Assembly: GCF_009749395.1 (NCBI RefSeq)
Contig: NZ_WBIR01000022.1
Coordinates: 1-64,000 of the forward strand
Origin: Agromyces salentinus
Lineage (GTDB): Bacteria; Actinomycetota; Actinomycetes; Actinomycetales; Microbacteriaceae
Direction of reading: 5' to 3'
DNA: 64,000 nucleotides
Shown here: piece by piece, positions 33,885-44,400 of the stretch
How positions within the stretch are numbered: position 1 is the stretch's first letter
Layout of the letters: each line of letters begins with the position of its first letter
Made by a program: the position numbers and the translations under genes
Notes under the pieces: model-generated
The model's input: only the letters and a program-made list of their open reading frames with translations
Told to the model about the DNA's origin: nothing
Databases searched by the model: none

Positions 33885-36776
33885 TTGCCGACCGAACTCG
33901 CCCAGGTCGAGCGCACGCTCAACGTCGCTCCGGGCTCCCTCGTCACCGTGCGCGACGCCGACTGGGTCGTCACCTCGGCAACGCAGACCCAAGACGGCAT
34001 GCTGATCCGCGTGCAGGGGCTCTCCGAGCTGGTGCGCGACACCACGGCGTCGTTCTACGAGCACCTCGACGACATCCGCGTGCTCGACCCGGCACAGGCC
34101 AAGTTGAAGGCGGATGCCTCGCCCGGCTACCGCCAGGCCAAACTGTGGCTCGAGGCGACGCTCCGCAAGACTCCTGTGCCGTTGAGCGAGCCCGGTCTGA
34201 CGGTGAGCACGCGGATGCTCTCGGATCCGCTCGGCTACCAGCAGTCCGCCGTGCGACAGGCGCTCGACCCCGCGAACCTGCGCCCGCGCATCCTCATCGC
34301 CGACGCCGTCGGGCTGGGCAAGACGATCGAGATCGGCATGATCCTCGCCGAGCTGACGCGGCGTGGTCGCGGCGATCGGATCCTGATCGTCACGCCCAAG
34401 CACGTGCTCGAGCAGATGCAGTACGAGATGTGGACCCGGTTCGCGCTGCCGTTCGTGCGCCTCGACTCCGTCGGCATCCAACGTGTGCGGCAGAAGCTGC
34501 CCGCGACGCGCAATCCGTTCAGCCTGTACAAGCGCGCGATCATCTCGATCGACACGCTGAAGCAGGACAAGTACCGGGCGCACCTTCGCAAGCACAAGTG
34601 GGATGCCGTCGTGATCGACGAGTCGCACAACATCACGGGCGCCACGCAGAACAACGCGCTCGCGCGCCTGCTCGCTCGAAACACCGAGGCGCTCGTGCTC
34701 GCCAGCGCGACGCCGCACAACGGCAAGAAGGAGTCGTTCGCCGAGCTCATCCGACTGCTCGAGCCGACCGCGGTCTCACCAGACGGCGACATCGACAAGA
34801 ACGAACTGCGGCGTCTGGTGATCCGGCGCCACCGGCACAGCCCTGAGGTCGACCGTGAGGTCGGCAGCGACTGGGCCGAGCGCAAGGAACTGCAGCACTT
34901 CACCGTCGACGCGAGTCCGATCGAGAACGAGATCGCCGACGAGCTCGCCGACGTCTGGCTGTATCCCGATGATGGCGGGAGCCCGTACTCCGGCGACAAC
35001 AAGGGGCTGTTCCCCTGGACGCTCGCCAAGGCGTTCCTGTCCTCGCCCGCGGCCCTTCGAGAAACGGCGAGCGAGCGGATGAAGCGGCTCGGCACCGAGC
35101 TCACGACGAAACAGCGCGGCGAACGGGATGCGCTCGAGCGCCTCGCGACTCTCGCCGCCGAGGCCGAGGGTGACGCCTCGGCGAAGTACGACCGACTCGT
35201 CGCGTACCTGAAGCAGATCGGCGTCGGTCCTGCCGGAACCGAACGTGCCGTGGTCTTCTCCGAACGCGTGCCGACGCTCAAGTGGCTCCGTGCGAAGCTT
35301 CAGAAAGACCTGAAGCTCAAGCCCGATCAGATCGAGGTGCTGCACGGCGGACTCGACGACCAGGCGCAGCAGCGCATCGTCGAGTCGTTCAAGCAGTCGT
35401 CGTCGCCGATCCGCGTTCTCGTCACCGGCGATGTCGCCTCCGAGGGCGTGAACCTGCATTCGCAGTGTCATGAGCTCGTGCATTTCGACATCCCGTGGAG
35501 CCTCATCCGCATCGAGCAGCGCAACGGCCGCATCGACCGGTACGGGCAGCGGCACGATCCCCAGATCACCACGATTCTGCTGAAGCCGAGCAATGAGCGG
35601 TTCGCGGGCGACATCCGGGTGCTCACGCGCCTGATGGAGCGCGAGCAGGAGGCGCACGCGGCGCTGGGTGACGTCGCTTCGCTCATGGGCAAGTACGACG
35701 TGGCCGCCGAAGAGGACGCGATCGCGAAGGCGTTGGCGAAGGGCGCCGAGATCGACGAGATCGTGCCGGGGCTCGACGATGTGAAGAACGATGCGGATGA
35801 CCCGTGGCTGGCCTTGCTCCTCGCCACTGCCCAGAAGCCCGCCGAGACCACGACCCAGACGCCGGAATCCTCGGATGACGGTTCGTCGGGGCTGTACGCG
35901 AACGACGACGCGTACCTCGCCGCGGCGCTCGACGAGGTCTACGCGACGCCGGGTGCGGCTCCAGGCGCGAGCGGCGGTGGCGGCGTCGACTATCGCAGGC
36001 ACGCGGCGCACGGGCTCGTCGAGATGACGCCGCCCCGCGATCTCGTGCAGCGACTCGCGGTGCTTCCACAGAGCTATCTGCGCGACCAGCACGTCACCGA
36101 CCACCTCAAGCTCGCCGTGACCGAGACGCAGGCGCGCAGCGTGCTGCAACAGGCCATCGACGACCGGTCGAGCAACTCTCTCTGGCCCGAGGCGCATTAT
36201 CTCGGTCCGCTGCATCCCGTGCTCGAATGGGCGAGTGATCGGGCGCTCGCGAAGCTCGGGCGCAACGAGGTGTTCGTCGTGCGCAGCGCCGTCGACTACC
36301 CGACGGTGCTATTGATCGGCACGCTGACGAACAATCGTGGACAGGTCGTCGCGTCCTCGTTCCTCACTGCGGCGATGCCGGATGCGGCGAACCCCGAGTT
36401 CGTCCTCGTCGAGCCCCACGCGAGCGCCAGGTCCGCCCTCGACGAGGTCGGACTGACCGGCCCGCTGACGAACCCCGGTCCCGTCGAGGACATCGAGGCA
36501 CTGCAGGCCTTTGTCGCACCTGCAGTTCGCCACGCCGATGTGCTGGTCGCCGAACTCGCACAGGCCTCGGCCACGAGCATCGAGGACAGCATCGAGGCGT
36601 GGTCGCAGCGCGTCGCCGAGTGGGAGCTCGAGGCCGACGCACTGGCGCAGCGCGGCGATCTCAAGCAGCGCCGAGTCACCGTCGAAGAGGAGCGCGCGAT
36701 CGCCGCATCGATGAAGCCCAACCGACGTCTCGTACGCCCGCTGTTGCTCGTGGTTCCCCAGGAAGAGGTGGAGTGA
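33885..36776 (+). CDS. drmD: DrmD-like SNF2 helicase of a class 1 DISARM-type system
   Basis: A 963-aa SNF2-type helicase: Walker A IADAVGLGKTIEIGMILAEL (about residue 140), DESH-box VVIDESHNITG (about 244), LASATPHNGKKESFAELI, and motifs V/VI GDVASEGVNLHSQCHELVH and RIEQRNGRIDRYGQ (about 545). The long C-terminal part without catalytic motifs is usual for DrmD. Translation begins at TTG 33885 behind GAAGGAG. The adenine methylase gene starts at the base after its stop codon, so both belong to one operon. Confidence 0.85.
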   Translation: MPTELAQVERTLNVAPGSLVTVRDADWVVTSATQTQDGMLIRVQGLSELVRDTTASFYEHLDDIRVLDPAQAKLKADASPGYRQAKLWLEATLRKTPVPLSEPGLTVSTRMLSDPLGYQQSAVRQALDPANLRPRILIADAVGLGKTIEIGMILAELTRRGRGDRILIVTPKHVLEQMQYEMWTRFALPFVRLDSVGIQRVRQKLPATRNPFSLYKRAIISIDTLKQDKYRAHLRKHKWDAVVIDESHNITGATQNNALARLLARNTEALVLASATPHNGKKESFAELIRLLEPTAVSPDGDIDKNELRRLVIRRHRHSPEVDREVGSDWAERKELQHFTVDASPIENEIADELADVWLYPDDGGSPYSGDNKGLFPWTLAKAFLSSPAALRETASERMKRLGTELTTKQRGERDALERLATLAAEAEGDASAKYDRLVAYLKQIGVGPAGTERAVVFSERVPTLKWLRAKLQKDLKLKPDQIEVLHGGLDDQAQQRIVESFKQSSSPIRVLVTGDVASEGVNLHSQCHELVHFDIPWSLIRIEQRNGRIDRYGQRHDPQITTILLKPSNERFAGDIRVLTRLMEREQEAHAALGDVASLMGKYDVAAEEDAIAKALAKGAEIDEIVPGLDDVKNDADDPWLALLLATAQKPAETTTQTPESSDDGSSGLYANDDAYLAAALDEVYATPGAAPGASGGGGVDYRRHAAHGLVEMTPPRDLVQRLAVLPQSYLRDQHVTDHLKLAVTETQARSVLQQAIDDRSSNSLWPEAHYLGPLHPVLEWASDRALAKLGRNEVFVVRSAVDYPTVLLIGTLTNNRGQVVASSFLTAAMPDAANPEFVLVEPHASARSALDEVGLTGPLTNPGPVEDIEALQAFVAPAVRHADVLVAELAQASATSIEDSIEAWSQRVAEWELEADALAQRGDLKQRRVTVEEERAIAASMKPNRRLVRPLLLVVPQEEVE

Positions 36777-39700
36777 ATGGCTTCGGATGCCTTCATCGTC
36801 GGTGAAGAGTGGATCAGCGAGCACTACTTCAACACGGATGCCGCGAAGCAGTCGTTTCAGGCGAGGGTGACCCAGCGACGCAAGGCGTGGGATGCCGCGC
36901 ACGACGCGGGCGAGACCTCGGCGCGTGACGTGTTCTCGTCGGTGCAGCGTGAGCTGGTGAACGGATTCGCAGGACTCGAAGAGACGGTCGCCAAGGAAGC
37001 CGGCGTCGTGAGTGATGCGGCAGCCCGTATCACTCGGCTGCTGAAACAGAACCTCGGCTTCACCTCGGGCCTGTATGAGCTCGAGCAGCGCGGCCCGGTC
37101 GGCTTCGTGACCCAGCGCGGGCTCGATGAGCCGGCCCGCGTGGCGATCGTCGATGCCGCGCCCGTCGCAGAGGTCGACGATCTGTTGCAGCGAGATGCGG
37201 AGACGCTGTCGGAGCCGTTCGTGCCGGTCGACGACGAGAAGCATCCCATCGCGTCGGCCGCGCGACTGCTCTCGGTGCTGTTCGCCGATGAAGACGGTCC
37301 GGCGTTCGCGCTGGTGCTTGCGGGCCGGTGGGTCATGCTCGCCGAACGTGAGCGGTGGGCCGAGGGGCGCTACCTCGCGGTCAACCTGCAACTCGCAGTC
37401 GATCGAAACGACCAGAAGAAGGGTGGCGAGCTCGATCGCGCCCTCGCGTGCCTCGCCGCCGAGTCGCTGCTGCCCGATGCTGAAGGCACCGTGTGGTGGG
37501 CGACGGTCTTCGACGAGTCGATCAAGCACACGGTCGGCGTCTCGAAAGATCTGCGCGAAGGTGTGCGGTCCTCGATCGAGATCATCGCGAACGAGGTCGT
37601 GCGCCGTCGTGCGAGACACGGTCTCGACCCGCTGCCGTCGAGTGAGGCGCAGCCGCTCGCGAAGCAGGCATTGCGATACCTCTATCGCATCCTGTTCCTC
37701 CTCTACGCTGAGGCCTCGCCCGAACTGCAGGTCGTGCCCGTCGGCAGCGGCGAATATGAAGAGGGCTACAGCCTCGACCGGCTTCGTGAGCTCGTGCTCG
37801 TCGAGCTGCCCGGCGACGCCGCCGACCGCACCCACCTGCACGAGTCGTTGGGCGTGCTCTTCCGCCTGGTCGACGGCGGCCACGCACCGGTGACGACGGC
37901 ATCGGATGCCGCGACGGCATCCGACCTGCCCGAAGGTCTCGTGTTCAACCGGCTCACCGCCGACCTCTTCCTGCCGAGTGCGACGGCGCACGTCGACGAG
38001 GTCGGACTCGGCGACGAGGCGATGCAGCGCGTGCTCGCGCACCTGCTCCTGAGCAAGGAGCAACGCGGGCGCGACCGCGGGTTCATCAGCTACTCCGATC
38101 TCGGCATCAACCAGCTCGGCGCCGTGTACGAGGGCCTCATGTCGTATACCGGGTTCTTCGCGAGCACCGACCTGTTCGAGGTGGCGAAGGACGGCGACGC
38201 CTCGAAGGGCTCGTGGGTCGTGCCCGTTGATCGCTCCGAGGGCATCGATCACAAGGACTTCGTGCAGACCGAAGATCCGATCACCGGTGCGCGCAAAGCG
38301 GTACTGCACGAGCGGGGCAGCTTCGTGTATCGCCTCGCCGGCCGTGAGCGTCAGCAGTCGGCCTCGTATTACACGCCCGAGGTGCTCACCCGGTTCGTGG
38401 TGAGCCAGTCGCTCGAAGAGCTGCTCGATCAAGACGGCCACGCGACCACGGCGGCCGAGATCCTCGAGCTCTCGGTCTGTGAGCCGGCCCTCGGATCGGG
38501 CGCGTTCGCGATCGAGGCGGTGCGCCAGCTCGCCGACGAGTATCTGAAGCGCCGCGAGGCAGAGGTCGGCACCAAGGTCGATCCCGAACAGCGGCCGCGC
38601 GAGCTGCAGCGGGTCAAAGCCTCGATCGCCCTGCACCAGGTCTACGGCGTCGACCTCAATGCGACCGCGGTCGAGTTGGCGGAGATCTCGCTCTGGCTCG
38701 ACACGATGGTTGAGGGGCTCTCGGCCCCCTGGTTCGGCCTGCACCTGAAGCGCGGCAATTCGCTCATCGGTTCTCGACGGGCGGTGTACTCCCGCGATCA
38801 GGTGAATAAGAAGTCGTGGTTGAAGGATGCTCCGCGGCCGGTGTCTGTTCGTGATCTCGCCGACAACATCGCCGCCGGTCGTCTCGCGCAGGGCACTGCG
38901 GGTGCGATCCACCACTTCTTGCTTCCCGCAGCTGGGTGGGGGTCTGCCGTCGACGCGAAGGAGGCGAAGGAGCTCGCCCCCGAGGCGTTGGCACGGCTCA
39001 GAGCGTGGCGCAAGTCCATCTTCGCCAAGCCGAGCAAGAAACAGCTTGATCAGCTAGCCAGCCTTTCGAATCGTGTGGAGGCACTCTGGCAGCTCGCGCT
39101 TCGCCGACTGACGATCGCCGAGCGCGAGGCTCGGCGTGACATCCCCCTCTGGGAGGGTGCAGAGCATCACGCAGCCGGCGGTGCAGCCGTGGGTCGCGCT
39201 GAGATCGAACGCAAGCTGAACGATCCCGAAGGTGCGTTCCAGCGCCTCCGCCGGGTGATGGACGCCTGGAACGCCATGTGGTTCTGGCCGCTCACCGACA
39301 CGCTGACGGGTGGCGCAACGCCGCCCTCGCTCGATGAGTGGATCGCAGGACTTCGCGGAATCCTCGGCGAGCACACCGAGGCGAGAGGCGTCGCTGCCCG
39401 CTACGGACAGACGACCTTCGCCTACGCGAGCGGTGGTTGGGAGGAACTCAACGAGGAGGAGCGCGACAACCTCGCCTTCGCGAGCGCCGAGCGTGTGACC
39501 GACCTCGTCGAGTCGACGCCGTGGCTCAGGGCAGTCGAACAGATCGCCGCGCAGCAGGGGTTCTTCCATTGGGAACTCGACTTCGCGACGGTGTTCGAGC
39601 GCGGTGGCTTCGACCTCCAAGTCGGAAACCCGCCGTGGGTTCGGCCGCGGAGTGACGTAGACGCGCTGCTGGCCGAGGGCGACCCGTGGTGGCAGCTGGC

Positions 39701-41459
39701 AGTGAAGCCGACTCAATCGCAGATCACGGCGAAACGCGCGATCACACTGGACCTCCCCGGTGTGTCGGATCTCGTCGTCGACGGGACAGCGGACGTCGCG
39801 GTCACCGCAGCATTCGTTGGCGACCCGACTGTGTATCCGCATCTCGCGGGGCTCCAACCAGACCTGTACCGATGTTTCATGGAAGCGACGTGGAACCGTC
39901 AGAGCCCACGTGGGGTGATCGGACTCATCCACCCTGAAACCCACTTCACCGATGAGAAGGCCGGCGTGCTTCGAGCCGCGACCTACCAGCGGCTGCGCCG
40001 GCATTGGCAGTTCATGAACGCGCTATTCCTCTTTGAGGTGCACGATCAGGTCTCGTATGGCGTTCACGTGTACGGGCAAGCGTCGGCTCGTGGCTTCCTG
40101 ATGGCCACCTCGCTCTACCATCCAGAGACCGCGGTCGCTTCCCTGCGTCACGACGGTTCCGGCGAGGAGCCCGGGCTCAAGGATCGCGACGGCAAATGGG
40201 ATCTGCGGCCGCACGCTTCGCGGATCACGATGGTCACCGACGAGACCCTCGCGACCTGGCACGCGGTGCTGGAAAGCGACGCTGTGCCCGTGAGACAGAC
40301 GCGGATGGTCTACGCCGTCAACCGGGCAACCAGTGAGGTATTGCGCAAGCTTTCAGCCGCGCCGCGCATCGGCTCGCTCGGGCTGGAGTTCTCTCGAGGC
40401 TGGGATGAGAGCATCGACCGCAAGAAGGGTGTCTTCGAGGTTCGTTGGGGTGAGGTGGACTCCTGGCGCGATGCGATTCTTCAGGGCCCCCATCTCTTCG
40501 TCGCCAACCCGTTCTACAAGTCGCCGAACCCGACCATGCTCCACAACCAGGACTGGTCGTCGGTCGACCTGGAGGCGCTCGCGCCCGATGCGCTTCCGGT
40601 CACCGCGTACAAACCTGCCAAATCCCCTGCCGAGTACGACGCCGCCTACACACACTGGGGCCCAGACCGGGATCCTGCGCGCAACCACTACCGCATCGCC
40701 TGGCGCACTATGGCTGCAAATACGGGAGCGCGAACGCTCATTGCGACTGTGATTCCGCCGGGGGCCGCGCATGTGGACGGTGTTTACTCCGCCAAGATCC
40801 AGCCAAACGTCGAGCAGATCGCTGCGCTGGCCGTGTCGTCCTGCCTATTGGCGGATTTCTCAATCCGGGTGGCGCCGAAGAAGCACATCAGACAGCCCAC
40901 CTTCGACCGGCTACCGCTCATCGGCTCGCGTTTCCCGCACGCGATTGCTCTGAGATGGCTTCGACTAAACGCCTTGACAGATGCATATGCCGATCTCTGG
41001 TCGAGCGCGTTCCATGACCGGTTCACTACTGATCAGTGGGCGCTTGAGTCGGCCTTAGTGGAAGGCGGCGAGCTCTCGGTCAGATGGACTTATGGCACAC
41101 CCCTTCGTCGCGCCATTGCGCGGAGGGCAGCCCAAATCGAGATCGACGTGCTGGCAGCGATTGAACTTGGCGTTTCGAGCGATGAACTCTGTGCGATATT
41201 CCGCACTCAGTTCCCGGTCCTTGCGGGGTACGACCGAACAGGTCAGTACTACGACGCGAACGGCCGCCTGGTGCCAAACTCGGTGCTCACCCTTTGGCGC
41301 CAGAAGGGCGACGACATTTCCGAGGGGGAACGCACCGCGACGCATCCGGGTTCGGGCGTCGACTACACCTACGAACTGCCGTTCGTGACGCTCGATCGCG
41401 AGGCCGACATGCGACAGGCGTATGCGCACTTCGAGCGGATTCTCGAGGAACGGTCATGA
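36777..41459 (+). CDS. drmMI: DrmMI-like N6-adenine DNA methyltransferase (Eco57I-type)
   Basis: A 1560-aa gamma-type adenine methylase. Motif I is EPALGSGAFAIEAVRQLADEY (about residue 568) and motif IV is GNPPWVRPR (about 950). The residues after about 950 probably hold target recognition. A separate N-terminal nuclease is not evident, so this looks like a modification enzyme (DrmMI role) rather than a type IIG enzyme. From about 39050 onward the gene becomes visibly less GC-rich, with rare codons such as TTA, CTA and ATA, while the first half matches the host. Its stop overlaps the next gene's ATG (ATGA). Confidence 0.85.
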   Translation: MASDAFIVGEEWISEHYFNTDAAKQSFQARVTQRRKAWDAAHDAGETSARDVFSSVQRELVNGFAGLEETVAKEAGVVSDAAARITRLLKQNLGFTSGLYELEQRGPVGFVTQRGLDEPARVAIVDAAPVAEVDDLLQRDAETLSEPFVPVDDEKHPIASAARLLSVLFADEDGPAFALVLAGRWVMLAERERWAEGRYLAVNLQLAVDRNDQKKGGELDRALACLAAESLLPDAEGTVWWATVFDESIKHTVGVSKDLREGVRSSIEIIANEVVRRRARHGLDPLPSSEAQPLAKQALRYLYRILFLLYAEASPELQVVPVGSGEYEEGYSLDRLRELVLVELPGDAADRTHLHESLGVLFRLVDGGHAPVTTASDAATASDLPEGLVFNRLTADLFLPSATAHVDEVGLGDEAMQRVLAHLLLSKEQRGRDRGFISYSDLGINQLGAVYEGLMSYTGFFASTDLFEVAKDGDASKGSWVVPVDRSEGIDHKDFVQTEDPITGARKAVLHERGSFVYRLAGRERQQSASYYTPEVLTRFVVSQSLEELLDQDGHATTAAEILELSVCEPALGSGAFAIEAVRQLADEYLKRREAEVGTKVDPEQRPRELQRVKASIALHQVYGVDLNATAVELAEISLWLDTMVEGLSAPWFGLHLKRGNSLIGSRRAVYSRDQVNKKSWLKDAPRPVSVRDLADNIAAGRLAQGTAGAIHHFLLPAAGWGSAVDAKEAKELAPEALARLRAWRKSIFAKPSKKQLDQLASLSNRVEALWQLALRRLTIAEREARRDIPLWEGAEHHAAGGAAVGRAEIERKLNDPEGAFQRLRRVMDAWNAMWFWPLTDTLTGGATPPSLDEWIAGLRGILGEHTEARGVAARYGQTTFAYASGGWEELNEEERDNLAFASAERVTDLVESTPWLRAVEQIAAQQGFFHWELDFATVFERGGFDLQVGNPPWVRPRSDVDALLAEGDPWWQLAVKPTQSQITAKRAITLDLPGVSDLVVDGTADVAVTAAFVGDPTVYPHLAGLQPDLYRCFMEATWNRQSPRGVIGLIHPETHFTDEKAGVLRAATYQRLRRHWQFMNALFLFEVHDQVSYGVHVYGQASARGFLMATSLYHPETAVASLRHDGSGEEPGLKDRDGKWDLRPHASRITMVTDETLATWHAVLESDAVPVRQTRMVYAVNRATSEVLRKLSAAPRIGSLGLEFSRGWDESIDRKKGVFEVRWGEVDSWRDAILQGPHLFVANPFYKSPNPTMLHNQDWSSVDLEALAPDALPVTAYKPAKSPAEYDAAYTHWGPDRDPARNHYRIAWRTMAANTGARTLIATVIPPGAAHVDGVYSAKIQPNVEQIAALAVSSCLLADFSIRVAPKKHIRQPTFDRLPLIGSRFPHAIALRWLRLNALTDAYADLWSSAFHDRFTTDQWALESALVEGGELSVRWTYGTPLRRAIARRAAQIEIDVLAAIELGVSSDELCAIFRTQFPVLAGYDRTGQYYDANGRLVPNSVLTLWRQKGDDISEGERTATHPGSGVDYTYELPFVTLDREADMRQAYAHFERILEERS

Positions 41460-44400
41460 GCGAGCTCCTGCCCTCCGTGGAGGCCGAACAGGTTCGCCGG
41501 AGCCTGCTCGGGTATCTCACGACCACCTTCGCGCTCTCCGACAGCGATGCGAGCAGGGCGCTCGAGTCGTTCCTCGACGACCCCCGCGATGGCATCTTCC
41601 GCGGGCCGTATGTCCGGGTGCGTCTTCCGTTCCAGCCCGCCTCCGATGGATGGCGTACGAGTCTCGACTGGTACGACGGTCCGACGCCGTACGGTCACCA
41701 GGCGGCCGCGTTCGACCGGCTGAGCAGCGCGAATCTGTCCGCCGAGAAACGTCGACCGCTGCCGACGCTCGTGACGACCGGCACGGGGTCCGGAAAGACG
41801 GAGGCGTTCATGCATCCGATCCTCGATCACGTGCTGCGCGCCAAACGCGACGGAGTACAGGGCATCAAGGCGCTCATCCTCTACCCGATGAACGCCCTCG
41901 CCAACGACCAAGCCCGACGCCTGACCGAGTTGTTGACGACACACGACGAGCTCCGCGGCATCCGAGCGGCGATCTACACCGGCCAAGGCGGTGCCGAGCG
42001 CTCCTCGGTGACGACCGACGGGCTCATCACCAGCCGCGCCGCGATCAGGGCGCAGGCACCCGACATCCTGCTCACGAACTACAAGATGCTCGATCAACTG
42101 TTGCTGCGCACCGAAGACCAGCCGTTGTGGCAGCAGAGCGCCGAGAGCCTGCAATACCTCGTGCTCGATGAGTTCCACACGTACGACGGGGCGCAGGGCA
42201 CCGACGTCGCCATGTTGCTGCGTCGCCTGGGTCTCACGCTCGAACGGTTCCGGTCGGCGGCGGGCGCAAATCCGCTTCCGAGCAGTGCGCCGCCGCGCCC
42301 GCTCGGGGACGTGACCGCTGTCGCCACCTCGGCGACCCTCGGCGACAAGGGCGACCCGAGCGCGATGATCGAGTTCGCGCGCACCGTGTTCGGCGACGAC
42401 TTCGACGAATCGTCCGTCGTCACCGAGACGCGCATGACCTATGACGAATGGGCCGGCAACGCCGGCGAGGTCGTGGCGAGACTCGGTCTCCTGGCGAAGC
42501 CCGTAGGCACGCCGCTCGTCGAAGACGTGCTTGCGTCGCTGGACGAAGCAGGTTCCGAAGACCTCGACGTGATGACAGCCGCCATCGTCGCGTCGCTCTA
42601 CGAGCGAGAAGACGGCAATGCTGTCGCGTCGGCCACACTGACCCGAGCCGACGTTTTCGCGCTTGTTCGTGCGCATCCGATCATTCACAACCTGTCCGAG
42701 CTCGCCACAGATGCCGCCCAGATCGACCAGCTCGCGGATGCGCTGCTCCCGGCCGGACTCGCGGCCGACGAGACCTACGAGCAGCGGGCGGTCGTTCGTC
42801 GACGATTCCTGGTCACGCTGCTCAGCGCTCTCAGCCATATTCGTGCGATCGAGCAGCGCGCCGCGCTCTCGATCGACCTGCATCTCTGGGTGCGAGCTCT
42901 CACCCGAATCGACCGGGACGCCGATCCCGTCGTCGGATTCCGGTGGAGCGACGACGGGATGATCGAAACCGACGCGGCGGATGCTGAAGCGGCGCCCGCG
43001 TTCCCCGCCGTGTACTGCCGCCACTGCGGCCGCAGCGGATGGGGCGTGCAGCTCGCCCCGGTGGGCAGCTATCTCGACCACGACGAGGTCGACGTCCGCG
43101 GCAATCACCTGCACGGTGAGCGCGGGTTCCGCGCCCTCATCCATGCGCCGAAGGAGGCGCGCCTCGACGCCCCCCACGAGGTCGACGGACTGCGCTGGTT
43201 CCATGTGCGCGACCGGATCATCCTCGACCAAGCGCCTGCCGACGAGGACGACGAGACGGTCGTGCTGCCCGTGCTCGTGCTCACCGGCGCCGACGCCGAA
43301 GACGGATCGAAGAACGACGACTGTCCGTCGTGCGGTCGCGCTGACGGCATCCGCTTTCTCGGCAGCGCCATCGCGACCATGCTCTCGGTGGCCGTCACCA
43401 CGCTGTTCGGGGAGGCAGGGCTCGACCCCGCAGAGAAGAAGGCGCTCGTCTTCACCGACAGCGTGCAGGATGCCGCGCACCGCGCGGGATTCGTGCAGAG
43501 CCGTTCGCACGTGTTCTCCTTGCGTAACGCGATCCGCCGTGCCATCGGCTCCCGGCCCGCGAACCTGCCGAAGCTCGTCGAACTCCTGCTCAGCGACGCA
43601 GGCGATGACCGATCCGCTCGGTATCGACTGCTGGCGCCCGAGATCGTCGAGCATGACAACTTCCGTGAGTTCTGGGAGGCGGAGCGGGCGGCCGACGTCG
43701 ACCCGAACGTCGAAGAGCGGGTGCGGCAGCGACTGCTGTTCGACCTCACGATGGAGTTCGGGCTGCAATCACGGGTGGGCCGCACCCTCGAACTGACGGG
43801 CAGCCTCGCCGCCGAGGTGAACGCCGGTGCCGCGGCGAAGCTCGATGCGATCGGCCGCGCCACCCTCACCGGGTACTCGCGTTCGCAGCCGCTCGACGAG
43901 GAGCCGACGGCCGAGGTGCCGAAGGACACGGTCGTGCGGTGGGTGCGCGGGGTGCTCGAGCGCATGCGCGATCGGGGCGCGATCGACCACGAGTGGTTCC
44001 GCAAATACATCGAGAACGATGGCAGGCGCTGGTACCTCTGGGGCGGACGTCCGCGCGGCGTCGGCATGCCCGCCTTCCCCGACGGCCGCGACGCCCCCGG
44101 CTTTCCCCGGGTCGGCAGCGTCGCGACCGGCGCAGGCCGAGGGCAGAAGAGCAACCTCGACGTCGCGAACTCGAGCCAGAGTTGGTTCGCCGTCTGGGCG
44201 CGTGATGTGCTCGGCGTCCCGGCGAGTGTTGGCGCGCACCTCACGCGTGCGCTCCTCGCCGAGCTCGACCGTGAGGGGGTGATCACGTCGACGGCGATCG
44301 GCTCGGGGTCTGCCACCGTCTATCGCCTGGCCGCGGCATCCGTCATGGTGCACCCGGTGGAACTCACCGACCTCGAATCCGGGCGTCATCTGCTGGTGTG

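Noticed and set aside
36777..41459. Type IIG restriction-modification enzyme
   Set aside because: No N-terminal PD-(D/E)XK nuclease motif was seen and the gene sits between DrmD and a DUF1998 helicase, so a DrmMI-like role is preferred.
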